NCBI RefSeq assembly: GCF_003665095.1
Contig: NZ_RCHV01000002.1
Coordinates: 5,584,501-5,648,500, forward strand
Length of the DNA: 64,000 bases
From: Streptomyces sp. Z26
GTDB taxonomy: Bacteria; Actinomycetota; Actinomycetes; Streptomycetales; Streptomycetaceae
Direction of reading: 5' to 3'
Shown here: positions 23,358 through 32,251 of the stretch, piece by piece
Layout: the number at the start of each line of letters is the position of its first letter
Numbering within the stretch: position 1 is the stretch's first letter
Notes under the pieces: generated by a model
Database searches by the model: none
Seen by the model: the letters and a program-made list of their open reading frames with translations, nothing else
What the model was told of the DNA's origin: nothing
Made by a program: the position numbers and the translations under genes

Positions 23358-25826
23358 TCAGTCCCGTACGAGCAGCGCCACCGGCCCGCCGTCCAGCAGC
23401 TTCGCCACCGCCACCGGACCGCCGCCGCCCACCACGCGGTCCGCGAGCAGGTCGCGCCAGCGCCCCTCGGGCAGCGGCAGCACGGTGTCCCGCCAGCCGC
23501 CCGCCTCGTGCAGCCGCCGCGCCAGCCGCGTGACGACGGGCACGACCGCGCCGGTGCGGACGAACGCCACGCAGTGCGCGGCGGCGTCGCCCGTGGCGCG
23601 CAGCGGCGCGTAGGAGGCGGTGTCGAGGAACAGGTCGGGGCGTTCGCGGCGCAGCAGCAGCGCCGTACGGGTCAGCCGCAGCTTCTCCCCGTCCTCCCCG
23701 TTCCCGTCCTCGGCGTCCTCACCGGGCCCCGTCCCCGTCCCCGGGACGCCCAACTCGCCCGGCGGGCGCCGGTTGTCGGGGTCGACGAGCGCCCGGTACG
23801 TGCGCTCCGTGCCCTGGTACAGGTCCGGCACCCCCGGCATCGTCAGCTGGAGCAGCGCCATGCCCAGCCGGTTGGCGCGGACGTACGGCCGCGCCTCGGC
23901 GGCCCACTGGGCCAGCGCGCGGCGGGCCGGGTCGCGCGGCCCCGCCGCCGCCAGGTCCGCCACCACGTCCGTGACGGTGTCCTCGTACGCCTCGTCCCGT
24001 GCCGTCCAGCTCGTCCGCAGCGCCGCCTCGCGCACCGCCTTGAGCAGCGCGCCCGTGAGCCTTTCCGCGTCCGGGGTGCCCAGCGCGAGCGCCGTCTGCC
24101 AGGCGGACCACACCAGGTGCGGGTCGGGCGCCGGGCCACCCCCGCGCGGGGGCGCTCCGGCGACGGCCGTCAGCAGCGCGCGCCACCGGGCGGGGCACTC
24201 GGTGAGCGCCGCGACGGCCGCGCGCGCGTCGGCGCTGCGCTTCGTGTCGTGCGTGGACAGCACGGTGGCGGTGGTCGGCCAGTCGCGCTGCACCCGCGCG
24301 CAGTACGCGTGGAACTCCTCCGGCGACACGTGCGGGCGGCCCGGGTCGCCGCCCACCTCGCACGCGGACAGCAGCGGCGTGTACCGGTAGAACGCCGTGT
24401 CCTCCACCGACTTCGCCCGCAGCGCCGACGCCACCTGCGCGAAGCGCGCCACGAAGTCGCGCGGCGCCGGCCCGTCGCCGAGCCGCCCCAGCGCCAGGTC
24501 CCGTACGACGTCCACCGCCTCGGCCTCCCGCGCGTCCCCGTACGCCGCCGTGACCGCCGCCCGCGCCCCCTCCGCCGCCGTCTCCAGCAGCCGCGTGTCC
24601 GTCTGACCGGCGGGCCCGCCCGCGGTGGCGTACGGGCGGTACACCGGCAGCCGTACGAGCACCTCGCGCAGCGCCGTACGGAGCACCGGCGGCGCGTGGT
24701 CGCGCAGCCCCAGCCCGGCGGCCTCCTCGCAGGCGCGTACGGCGGCGCGGGTGAGGCGGTCGGTCTCGGCGGCGAGGTCGCCGGTCAGCACCCGGTACGC
24801 GGCGCGCCGCACGGTGGCGGGCCAGTCGCCGCCACGGTCGGCGGGCGCGGCGGTGAAGTCCCGGTGCAGCGCGACGAGTTCGGCGTGCCCGAGCGGGTCG
24901 GTGAACAGGCCGTCGACGCGGTGCAGGGCGTCGTAGCCGGTGGTGCCGTCGACCGGCCAGCAGGCGGGCAGCGTCTCGTCGCGGGCGAGGATCTTCTCGA
25001 CGACCGTCCACCGGCCGCCGGTCGCCGCGTGCAGGCGGCGCAGGTAGCCGGTGGGGTCGGCGAGCCCGTCCGGGTGGTCGACGCGCAACCCGTCCGCCAC
25101 GCCCTCGCGGAGCAGCCGCAGCACGGTGGCGTGCGTCGCGTCGAAGACGTCCGGGTCCTCCACGCGCAGGCCGATCAGCTCCGAAACGGTGAAGAAGCGC
25201 CGGTAGTTCAGCTCGCTGCGGGCCAGCCGCCACCACGCCAGCCGGTAGTGCTGGGCGTCCAGCAGCTCCGGCAACGGCAGCCCGGCGGTGCCCTCCCGCA
25301 GCGGGAGGACGTGCGGCCCGTAGCGCAGCACGGGGCCGTCCCGGTCGGCGTCCCCACCGCCGTCCGCACCGCCGCCGTCCACGCGCAGCGCGTCCGTCTC
25401 CGCGCGCAGCGGCCCGCCCAGCACGGGCAGCAGCACCCGCCCACCGCCCGCCTCCCAGTCGACGTCGAACCAGCGCGCGTACGGTGACTCCGGTCCGTCC
25501 CGCAGCGTCTCCCACAGCGGCCGGTTGAGCCGTACGTCGGCGGGCACCGCCATGTGGTTCGGCACGATGTCCAGGACCAGCCCCAGCCCGTGCCGCCGCG
25601 CCGTGCCCGAGAGCGCGCGGAGGCCGCGCTCGCCGCCCAGTTCGGCGCGTACGGAGCCGTGGTCGGTGACGTCGTAGCCGTGCGCCGAGCCGGGCACGGC
25701 GGTCAGCACGGGGGAGAGGTGCAGATGTGACACGCCGAGCCGGGCGAGGCGCGGCACGGCCTCCTCGGCGGCGGCGAACGGGAACTCCGGCCGGAGCTGG
25801 AGCCGGTACGTGGCGGTCGGTGTCAT
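23358..25826 (-). CDS. treY: Malto-oligosyltrehalose synthase
   Basis: GH13 enzyme of 822 aa that converts the reducing end of a maltooligosaccharide from an alpha-1,4 to an alpha,alpha-1,1 link, making the substrate of TreZ. It begins TPTATYRLQLRPEFPF, the usual TreY start. Further blocks are VSHLHLSPVLTAVPGSAHGY, DIVPNHMA, DGLRVDHPDGLADP with the nucleophilic Asp, VVEKILARDE with the acid Glu, and STHDTKRSADARAA. The C-terminus has the PGVPDLYQGTE motif. ATG at 25826 is chosen; the open frame upstream is not family-like. Length is somewhat above the usual 720-780 aa because of Gly/Asp-rich insertions. It works with treZ, and glgX supplies debranched chains. Confidence 0.93.
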   Translation of the reverse strand: MTPTATYRLQLRPEFPFAAAEEAVPRLARLGVSHLHLSPVLTAVPGSAHGYDVTDHGSVRAELGGERGLRALSGTARRHGLGLVLDIVPNHMAVPADVRLNRPLWETLRDGPESPYARWFDVDWEAGGGRVLLPVLGGPLRAETDALRVDGGGADGGGDADRDGPVLRYGPHVLPLREGTAGLPLPELLDAQHYRLAWWRLARSELNYRRFFTVSELIGLRVEDPDVFDATHATVLRLLREGVADGLRVDHPDGLADPTGYLRRLHAATGGRWTVVEKILARDETLPACWPVDGTTGYDALHRVDGLFTDPLGHAELVALHRDFTAAPADRGGDWPATVRRAAYRVLTGDLAAETDRLTRAAVRACEEAAGLGLRDHAPPVLRTALREVLVRLPVYRPYATAGGPAGQTDTRLLETAAEGARAAVTAAYGDAREAEAVDVVRDLALGRLGDGPAPRDFVARFAQVASALRAKSVEDTAFYRYTPLLSACEVGGDPGRPHVSPEEFHAYCARVQRDWPTTATVLSTHDTKRSADARAAVAALTECPARWRALLTAVAGAPPRGGGPAPDPHLVWSAWQTALALGTPDAERLTGALLKAVREAALRTSWTARDEAYEDTVTDVVADLAAAGPRDPARRALAQWAAEARPYVRANRLGMALLQLTMPGVPDLYQGTERTYRALVDPDNRRPPGELGVPGTGTGPGEDAEDGNGEDGEKLRLTRTALLLRRERPDLFLDTASYAPLRATGDAAAHCVAFVRTGAVVPVVTRLARRLHEAGGWRDTVLPLPEGRWRDLLADRVVGGGGPVAVAKLLDGGPVALLVRD

Positions 25827-26021
25827 ACGCGCCTTCGTACCCCGGCCCGCGCGGCCGCCACGCGCGGCCACGCGCGCGGTGCGCGTCTTCCAGCCGTCCG
25901 GCGCCCCCGCGACGGGTCCGGTCCGTGGCCGGAACCGCCCGCACCGCACGCCACCGGACCCGCGCGCGCCCCCGTACGCGCCCCCTTCGCCGTACGGGCG
26001 CCGGGGGCGTGGGCGCCGCCG

Positions 26022-28136
26022 TCAGCCGGGCCGCTGGAGGACCACCAGGCTGCGGTCCGTCAGCGTCAGCCGGTCACCCGCGGCGACCTTGCGGCCGCCC
26101 CCGACCGGGACGGGCTCCTCCAGCGCCGTGTCCACGACGACCTGCCACCGCGGCCCGAGCCCGGCCGGGACGGTGAAGTCCAGCGGCGCGTGCCAGGCGT
26201 GGACCATCAGCAGGAACGAGTCGTCCGCAACGCGTTCCCCGCGCGGTCCCGGCTCGGAGATCGCGCTGCCGTTGAGGAACACCGTCAGCGACTTCGCCTG
26301 CGCCTCCTGCCAGTCCCGTTGCGTCATCGCCCCGCCCTGCGGTGTGAACCAGGCGATGTCCGACAGTTCGTCGTGCGTGCCCTCCACCGGTCGCCCGTGG
26401 AAGAAGCGCCGCCGCCGGAAGACGGGGTGCTCGCGGCGCAGCCGCACCATGGCGGTGACGAACGCGCACATGCCGTCCGGCTCGCCCACCTCCGGCCAGC
26501 GCACCCAGGACACCTCGCTGTCCTGGCAGTACGCGTTGTTGTTGCCGCCCTGCGTACGGCCGAACTCGTCGCCGTGGCTCAGCATCGGCACGCCCTGCGA
26601 CAGCATCAGCGTGGCGAGGAAGTTGCGGGCCTGACGGCGCCGCAGCCGGAGCACCGCCGGGTCGTCGGTGGGGCCCTCGGCGCCGCAGTTCCAGGACCGG
26701 TTGTGGCTCTCGCCGTCGCGGTTCTGCTCGCCGTTCGTCTCGTTGTGCTTGCCGTCGTAGGAGACGAGGTCGTGCAGGGTGAAGCCGTCGTGGCAGGTGA
26801 CGAAGTTGATGGAGGCGAGCGGGCGCCGCCCGTCGTCCTGGTAGAGGTCGGAGGAGCCGGTGAGCCGGTAGCCGAACTCGGCCAGCGTGCGCGGCTCGCC
26901 GCGCCACAGGTCCCGTACGGTGTCGCGGTAGCGGCCGTTCCACTCGGTCCACAGCGGTGGGAAGTTGCCCACCTGGTAGCCGCCCTCGCCCACGTCCCAG
27001 GGCTCCGCGATGAGCTTGACCTGGCTGACGACCGGGTCCTGCTGCACCAGGTCGAAGAACGACGACAGCCGGTCCACCTCGTGGAACTGCCGGGCCAGGG
27101 TGGCCGCCAGGTCGAAGCGGAAGCCGTCCACGTGCATCTCCGTCACCCAGTACCGCAGCGAGTCCATGATCAGCTGGAGCACGTGCGGGCTGCGCATCAG
27201 CAGGGAGTTGCCGGTGCCGGTGGTGTCCGTGTAGTAGCGCGGGTCGTCCGCGAGGCGGTAGTACGACGCGTTGTCCAGGCCGCGGAACGACAGCGTGGGT
27301 CCCAGGTGGTTGCCCTCGGCCGTGTGGTTGTAGACCACGTCGAGGATCACCTCGATCCCGGCCTCGTGCAGGGCCCGTACGGCCTGCTTGAACTCCAGCA
27401 CCTGCTGGCCCCGGTCGCCCCAGGAGGCGTACGCGTTGTGCGGGGCGAAGTAGCCGAGGGTGTTGTAGCCCCAGTAGTTGGCCAGTCCGCTGTCCGCGAG
27501 CCGGTGGTCCGTCACGAACTGGTGCACCGGCATCAGTTCCAGCGCCGTCACCCCGAGCCGGGTCAGGTGGTCGATGACGGCGGGGTGCGCGAGCGCCGCG
27601 TACGTGCCGCGCAGTTCCCGCGGCAGCTCGGGGTGCAGCATCGTGAGGCCCTTCACGTGGGCCTCGTAGAGCACCGTGCGGTGGTAGTCGGTGCGCGGCA
27701 GCCGGTCGTTGCCCCAGTCGAAGTACGGGTTGACGACCACCGCGGAGACGGTGTGCGGCGCCGAGTCGAGGTCGTTGCGCCGCTCGGGCGCGTCGAAGCG
27801 GTAGCCGTAGACGGCCTCGTGCCAGTCGATGCGGCCGCTGACGGCCTTGGCGTACGGGTCGAGCAGCAGCTTGGCGCTGTTGCAGCGCCGCCCGCGCTCC
27901 GGCTCGTACGGGCCGTGCACGCGGAAGCCGTAGCGCTGGCCGGGCATCACCCCCGGCAGGTAGGCGTGACGGACGAAGGCGTCGGACTCGCGCAGCTCGA
28001 CGGCGGTCTCGGAGCCGTCCTCGTGCAGCAGGCACAGCTCGACGCGGTCGGCGGCCTCGGAGAAGACGGCGAAGTTCGTGCCCGCGCCGTCGTAGGTGGC
28101 GCCAAGCGGATACGCGTGTCCCGGCCAGACCTGCAT
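26022..28136 (-). CDS. glgX: Glycogen debranching enzyme GlgX
   Basis: GH13 isoamylase-type enzyme of 704 aa. It cleaves alpha-1,6 branches of limit glycogen and gives linear maltooligosaccharides that TreY and TreZ can turn into trehalose. The start MQVWPGHAYPLGATYDGAG is that of the family. Catalytic blocks are ILDVVYNHTAEGNHLGPT, DGFRFDLAATLARQFHEVD with the nucleophilic Asp, KLIAEPWDVG with the acid Glu, and FVTCHDGFTLHDLV. GDEFGRTQGGNNNAYCQD is a GlgX signature. It is the furthest upstream of the three minus-strand trehalose-glycogen genes, about 200 bases from treY. Confidence 0.94.
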   Translation of the reverse strand: MQVWPGHAYPLGATYDGAGTNFAVFSEAADRVELCLLHEDGSETAVELRESDAFVRHAYLPGVMPGQRYGFRVHGPYEPERGRRCNSAKLLLDPYAKAVSGRIDWHEAVYGYRFDAPERRNDLDSAPHTVSAVVVNPYFDWGNDRLPRTDYHRTVLYEAHVKGLTMLHPELPRELRGTYAALAHPAVIDHLTRLGVTALELMPVHQFVTDHRLADSGLANYWGYNTLGYFAPHNAYASWGDRGQQVLEFKQAVRALHEAGIEVILDVVYNHTAEGNHLGPTLSFRGLDNASYYRLADDPRYYTDTTGTGNSLLMRSPHVLQLIMDSLRYWVTEMHVDGFRFDLAATLARQFHEVDRLSSFFDLVQQDPVVSQVKLIAEPWDVGEGGYQVGNFPPLWTEWNGRYRDTVRDLWRGEPRTLAEFGYRLTGSSDLYQDDGRRPLASINFVTCHDGFTLHDLVSYDGKHNETNGEQNRDGESHNRSWNCGAEGPTDDPAVLRLRRRQARNFLATLMLSQGVPMLSHGDEFGRTQGGNNNAYCQDSEVSWVRWPEVGEPDGMCAFVTAMVRLRREHPVFRRRRFFHGRPVEGTHDELSDIAWFTPQGGAMTQRDWQEAQAKSLTVFLNGSAISEPGPRGERVADDSFLLMVHAWHAPLDFTVPAGLGPRWQVVVDTALEEPVPVGGGRKVAAGDRLTLTDRSLVVLQRPG

Positions 28137-28396
28137 GCGAAGACTCTTCCACTGAGGAGGGTGGGGGCGCCGCGTACGCACGAGCGGGGTGCCGTACGCG
28201 GGGTGCGCGTCGCGCGCACCGTGCCGGACGAATGCGACGGAACGGTGCCTATCGTCCCATCGCCTTCGCTGCGCGGTGGATTCACCGCATCTCCCTTCGC
28301 TCACGCGGAACCCCGGTCCGCCTCGTCCCGTCCTGCTGGGTGGCCGCACAAGAGTATGCAGGCAAATAGGGCATAAAAGGAAACAAGGGGGAGTAA

Positions 28397-29200
28397 GTGC
28401 GCATAAGACTGCGTCGCCATCTGGGGAAGGTGGTGGCGGGCTCGGCGATCGCCGTGACCTGCACCGCCATGATGGTCGCGGTGACCCTCCCGGGCGGCGC
28501 CTCCGGCGACGACGGGAACGGGGGCGGCGGGGGGAACGGGCAGGACGGCGGGACCGCGTCGGCCGAACAGCACCCGGCGACCGTCGAGGAGGCGCCCGAG
28601 GAGGGTGAGAAGGGCACCGGGCGCGACCCGCTGACCGAGGACGAACGGGAGCGGGCCGCGAAGCTCGCCCTCGACCGCGACCTCCGCGAGCGCGGCGAGG
28701 GCGTCGAGGGGGACAAGGGCGCCCAGCCGCTCACCACCGACCTGGTCGAGCCCGAGCCGTCGGAGGTCGGCCGCGCGGACGCCCCGCGCCGAGCCGACGT
28801 GTCCTACTACGACTACGCCGACGACACGTTCGTCACCCGGACCGTCAACCTCGACACGGGGAAGGTCGAGCACGACGGCGCCCAGCGCGGCGTACAGCCA
28901 CCGCCCACCCGGCCCGAGGCCCGCGAGGCCGCCGCGCTGCTGCTGGAGAGCCCGCGAGGGGCGGAACTGAAGCGCGACTACGAGCACGCCATGGGGAAGC
29001 CCCTCACCTCCGCCGGGCAGTTGGACGTCACCGGCTACGTCTACCGCGTCGACACGGAGAACGCGGGCGCCGACGGGATGCGCGAGTGCGGGAAGCACCG
29101 CTGCGTACGGCTGTTCACGCGGGCCGACGGCGGTCCGTGGATCGACACCCGCCGGTTCGTCGTCGACCTGAGCGCCCGCACCGTCGGCCGACTGGGCTGA
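28397..29200 (+). CDS. Secreted protein resembling the N-terminal domain of copper amine oxidase
   Basis: Protein of 267 aa with an N-terminal signal (RIRLRRHLGKVVAGSAIAV) and then a Gly/Asn/Glu-rich linker to about residue 75. The folded part reads PLTEDERERAAKLALDR, VSYYDYADDTFVTRTVNLDT and a C-terminal TGYVYRVDTENAGADGMRE with two cysteines in ECGKHRCVRLF. The pattern resembles the small N-terminal domains of copper amine oxidases, and the next gene encodes the catalytic domain. GTG at 28397 follows GGGGGAG. The upstream stretch is unusually AT-rich (around 28352-28385) and should hold the promoter. Confidence 0.6.
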   Translation: MRIRLRRHLGKVVAGSAIAVTCTAMMVAVTLPGGASGDDGNGGGGGNGQDGGTASAEQHPATVEEAPEEGEKGTGRDPLTEDERERAAKLALDRDLRERGEGVEGDKGAQPLTTDLVEPEPSEVGRADAPRRADVSYYDYADDTFVTRTVNLDTGKVEHDGAQRGVQPPPTRPEAREAAALLLESPRGAELKRDYEHAMGKPLTSAGQLDVTGYVYRVDTENAGADGMRECGKHRCVRLFTRADGGPWIDTRRFVVDLSARTVGRLG

Positions 29201-29346
29201 ACCCCCGGGCGCCTCCCGGGCCTTCACCGGCCGGACGCCGGAGCCGCGACGGCCACCCTCGGCCGCTCCCGACGGCTCCCGGGCGCCTCCGGCCGTACGG
29301 GGCGACTCCCGCCCCACCACCGTGACCTCTGTCAGGAGACCGCACC

Positions 29347-30705
29347 ATGCGCGAACCGCGCGACCCGCAGCACCCGCCCACCCCGCGCCGCCGCCTCCGC
29401 CTCGGCCGCGCCGCCCGCAGCCGCACCGGCGCCGCCCTCGCGGCCACCGCGCTGCTCGGCGCCTCGCTCGCCGCCGCGGGGCCGGCGGGCGCGGCCCCGG
29501 CCGCGCCGGCGGCGGCGGCCGCCCCCGCCTGCAGCGAGGCGTACCGCATCGAGCAGAAGCTCGACGGCGGCACCACCTGGCGCATGTGCTGGCACTACGA
29601 GGGCTACTCCGGCCTGGTGCTCGACGACATCTCGTACCAGCCCGCGGGCGAGCCCGCCCCCATCAAGATCCTCACGTCCGCGAAGCTCGGCCAGATCCAC
29701 GTGCCGTACGACGACGGGCAGGCCGAGTACGACGACCTCACCGGCGCCGGGTTCGCCCAGGGGCTGCTGAAGATGGACCCGGCCGAGTGCCCCGGCGGCA
29801 GCATCAAGACCGTCAGCGTGCCGGGCACCGGCGAGGAGCGGCCCCCGAAGGTCAAGGGCCTGTGCGCGACCACCCGGGCGCGCGGCCACGCGTACCGCAT
29901 GACGGACCCCGAGAGCAGCAAGGTCTACCAGGCGCAGTCACGCGACCTGCTGGTCTACACGGTCAACCAGACCGGCTGGTACGAGTACATCACCGAGTGG
30001 CGGTTCGCCTCCGACGGCACCATCACCAGCCAGGTCGGCGCCACCGGCACCCTCGCCCCCGACGACTACGACGCGGGTGACGGCCGCGGCTGGCCCATCG
30101 GCAAGCGGTCCAGCGACTACGCCACCAGCCACGCGCACAACGTCTTCTGGCGGCTCAACTTCGGCCTGGACGGCTCCCCCAAGAGCCGCGTCGAGCAGTA
30201 CGACTCGAAGACCACCACCCGCCCCGGCGGCACCCCCACCACGAAGACCACGCGCACGAAGGTCACCAAGGAACTGGCCGGGGACGCGGCGCCGCACCGC
30301 TGGTGGCGCGTGGTGAGCGAGGCGGGGCGCAACAAGGACGGCCACCCGCGCAGTTACGAGATCGTCCCCGGCCACACCGACAAGTACGCCGGACGTAGCT
30401 ACACCAAGCACGACGTCTACTTCACCGACTACCGGAAGTGCGAACAGTTCGCCAGCCACAACGTCCGCGACTGCGGGCGCGGCGGCGGCAAGAGCGTCGA
30501 CAAGTGGGTGAACGGGCAGACCCTCAAGCACCCCGTCACCTGGGTCAACATCGGCTTCCACCACATCGCCAGGGACGAGGACCAGGACCCCATGCCCGTG
30601 CACTGGCAGGGCTTCCAGCTCGCGCCGCGCGACGTGACCGCGATGAACCCGCTGACGCCGAAGGAGCTGTCCGGACACAACGGGCACCACACGCCCCAGG
30701 GTTAG
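29347..30705 (+). CDS. Secreted copper amine oxidase catalytic-domain protein
   Basis: Exported protein of 452 aa with a long Ala-rich signal region (cleavage near residue 55). It aligns by eye with the C-terminal catalytic domain of copper amine oxidases. The tyrosine that becomes topaquinone lies in TGWYEYITEWRF, where classical enzymes have NYD/E. The copper histidines are present: HAH in TSHAHNVFWRLNFGLDG and the third His in IGFHHIARDEDQDPMP. The catalytic-base region is VPYDDGQAEYDD. The enzyme would oxidise primary amines to aldehydes, giving ammonia and peroxide. The catalytic domain alone is shorter than a full oxidase of about 640 aa; the preceding gene may supply the missing part. 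The Trp before the quinone tyrosine is unusual. Confidence 0.8.
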   Translation: MREPRDPQHPPTPRRRLRLGRAARSRTGAALAATALLGASLAAAGPAGAAPAAPAAAAAPACSEAYRIEQKLDGGTTWRMCWHYEGYSGLVLDDISYQPAGEPAPIKILTSAKLGQIHVPYDDGQAEYDDLTGAGFAQGLLKMDPAECPGGSIKTVSVPGTGEERPPKVKGLCATTRARGHAYRMTDPESSKVYQAQSRDLLVYTVNQTGWYEYITEWRFASDGTITSQVGATGTLAPDDYDAGDGRGWPIGKRSSDYATSHAHNVFWRLNFGLDGSPKSRVEQYDSKTTTRPGGTPTTKTTRTKVTKELAGDAAPHRWWRVVSEAGRNKDGHPRSYEIVPGHTDKYAGRSYTKHDVYFTDYRKCEQFASHNVRDCGRGGGKSVDKWVNGQTLKHPVTWVNIGFHHIARDEDQDPMPVHWQGFQLAPRDVTAMNPLTPKELSGHNGHHTPQG

Positions 30706-30805
30706 CCGGAGAATTGGTGAGGACTCGACGGAGCCGGTCGCGCCGTCACCCGGGTGCAGTAGTCTTCCTTGATCGAACAACAGGGTCCTGGAAGGCGGTG
30801 CGCAG

Positions 30806-32098
30806 GTGGGCTCGGGAGGGCTTGAACTCCCTCCAGGTGAGGGCGACGACGGCGCGGCGGAAGCCGTCGAGGCGCCCTCCGGCGCGGTGTCACTGGCACG
30901 CCCCATGGAGATCGGCGCGGACCTGGACTGGGGCGCGGACGCGTGGACGGAGGTCCGCACCCGCGCGCAGCGGGCCGGACGCGCGTACATCTGGCTCAAC
31001 CTCGTCGAACAGCGCCTGCGCGCGGTCGTCGCGGCCGTGCTGCGGCCGATATACGAGCCCGTGCACGGCGACGAGTGGGTCGTCGCCGCGGCCGGACCGG
31101 CCGGGCAGGAGTGGGTCCAACGGGCGGTCGCCGTCCGCGAGGTGAGCAGACGCAAGGGCTATCTGCTGGACCCCGCGGACGACACCGTCCTGTCGTTCCT
31201 GACCCTCCCGCAGCTGCGCGAGCTGATGGTGCAGCACTGGCCGTGCTTCGAGCCGTACTTCGACGAGCGGCGCGAGGTCGAACTCGCCCTGGACGAGCTG
31301 GAGGTGGCGCGCAGCGCCGTCGCCCGCAACCGCGCGCTGTCGGAGACGGTGCTGGCGCAGGCGGAACGCATGTCGTCCCGGCTGCTGGAGCTGCTGAGCA
31401 CGCCCGGCAGCGCCGCCGCGCCGTCCGCGCGGCTGCCCGCCGACGCGCTGGAGCAGCTGGTCGGGGACCGCTTCGGGGACGTGGTGGGCGTGCACTCCGA
31501 CCGGGTACGGCTCCAGCGGCAGCTGCCCGCCGAGGACCTGTTCGGCGGGGCGCGGCGGCTCGACGCGCTGGGCATCGGGCTCAACCTGCTGGTGCAGAAC
31601 TACAGCGGTCGGCGGCTGGTCCGGCTGGCCGAGTCGGGCTGCCGGGTCCGGCTGCTGTTCCTCAACCCGGCCAGCTCCGCCGTACGCCGCCGGGAACGGG
31701 AACTGGGCCTGAAGAAAGGCGAGTTGAGCCGTTCCGTGGAGACGAACATCCTGCACATGCGGCGGGTGCGGGCGCGGCTGCGGGACCCCGCCGCGTTCGA
31801 GATCAACGTCTTCGACGAGACCCCGCGCTTCACCGCGTACCTGGTCGACGGCCACAGCCCGGACGCCCTCGCGGTCGTGCAGACGTACCTGCGGCGCGTA
31901 CGGGGTATGGAGGCGCCGGTGTTCGTGCTGCGGGGCGGCGGCGGGCGGCGGCTCGTGCAGGGGCCGGGCGAGACGGGCGGCCCGGCGACCGGTACGGGCC
32001 TGCGGAGCCGGATGCCCGTCGAGGAGGAGCACGGCCTCTTCGACATGTACCGCGAGGAGTTCGAGTCGGTCTGGACCGACTCCCGGCCCGTGTCCTGA
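30806..32098 (+). CDS. SAV2148-family HEPN-domain protein
   Basis: Soluble protein of 430 aa matching a family that is highly conserved among streptomycetes and named after SAV2148 of S. avermitilis. Recognisable blocks are ARPMEIGADLDWGADAW, RAYIWLNLVEQRLRAVV, VREVSRRKGYLLDPADD, MVQHWPCFEPYFDERR and LFLNPASSAVRRRERELGL. A HEPN-type helical region is assigned to the family; HEPN folds are often RNases, but the classical RX4-6H motif is not clear here. GTG at 30806 gives the family start GSGGLELPPG. An Arg/Gly-rich segment near residue 375 varies between species. Function unknown. It stands alone behind a 100-base gap. Confidence 0.87.
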   Translation: MGSGGLELPPGEGDDGAAEAVEAPSGAVSLARPMEIGADLDWGADAWTEVRTRAQRAGRAYIWLNLVEQRLRAVVAAVLRPIYEPVHGDEWVVAAAGPAGQEWVQRAVAVREVSRRKGYLLDPADDTVLSFLTLPQLRELMVQHWPCFEPYFDERREVELALDELEVARSAVARNRALSETVLAQAERMSSRLLELLSTPGSAAAPSARLPADALEQLVGDRFGDVVGVHSDRVRLQRQLPAEDLFGGARRLDALGIGLNLLVQNYSGRRLVRLAESGCRVRLLFLNPASSAVRRRERELGLKKGELSRSVETNILHMRRVRARLRDPAAFEINVFDETPRFTAYLVDGHSPDALAVVQTYLRRVRGMEAPVFVLRGGGGRRLVQGPGETGGPATGTGLRSRMPVEEEHGLFDMYREEFESVWTDSRPVS

Positions 32099-32251
32099 AG
32101 CGGCGGGCGCCACGGCCCGCGCGCCGCCCCGACCAGCCGCGCGGCGGGTTACGGTGGCCGGTACACGCAGTCCGTACGGCGTCCACGGCACGCTCGCGCG
32201 GACCGGCCGCCCGGCGGGTGGCCGCACGACGCTGGAGGTGTGCCGCCGACG

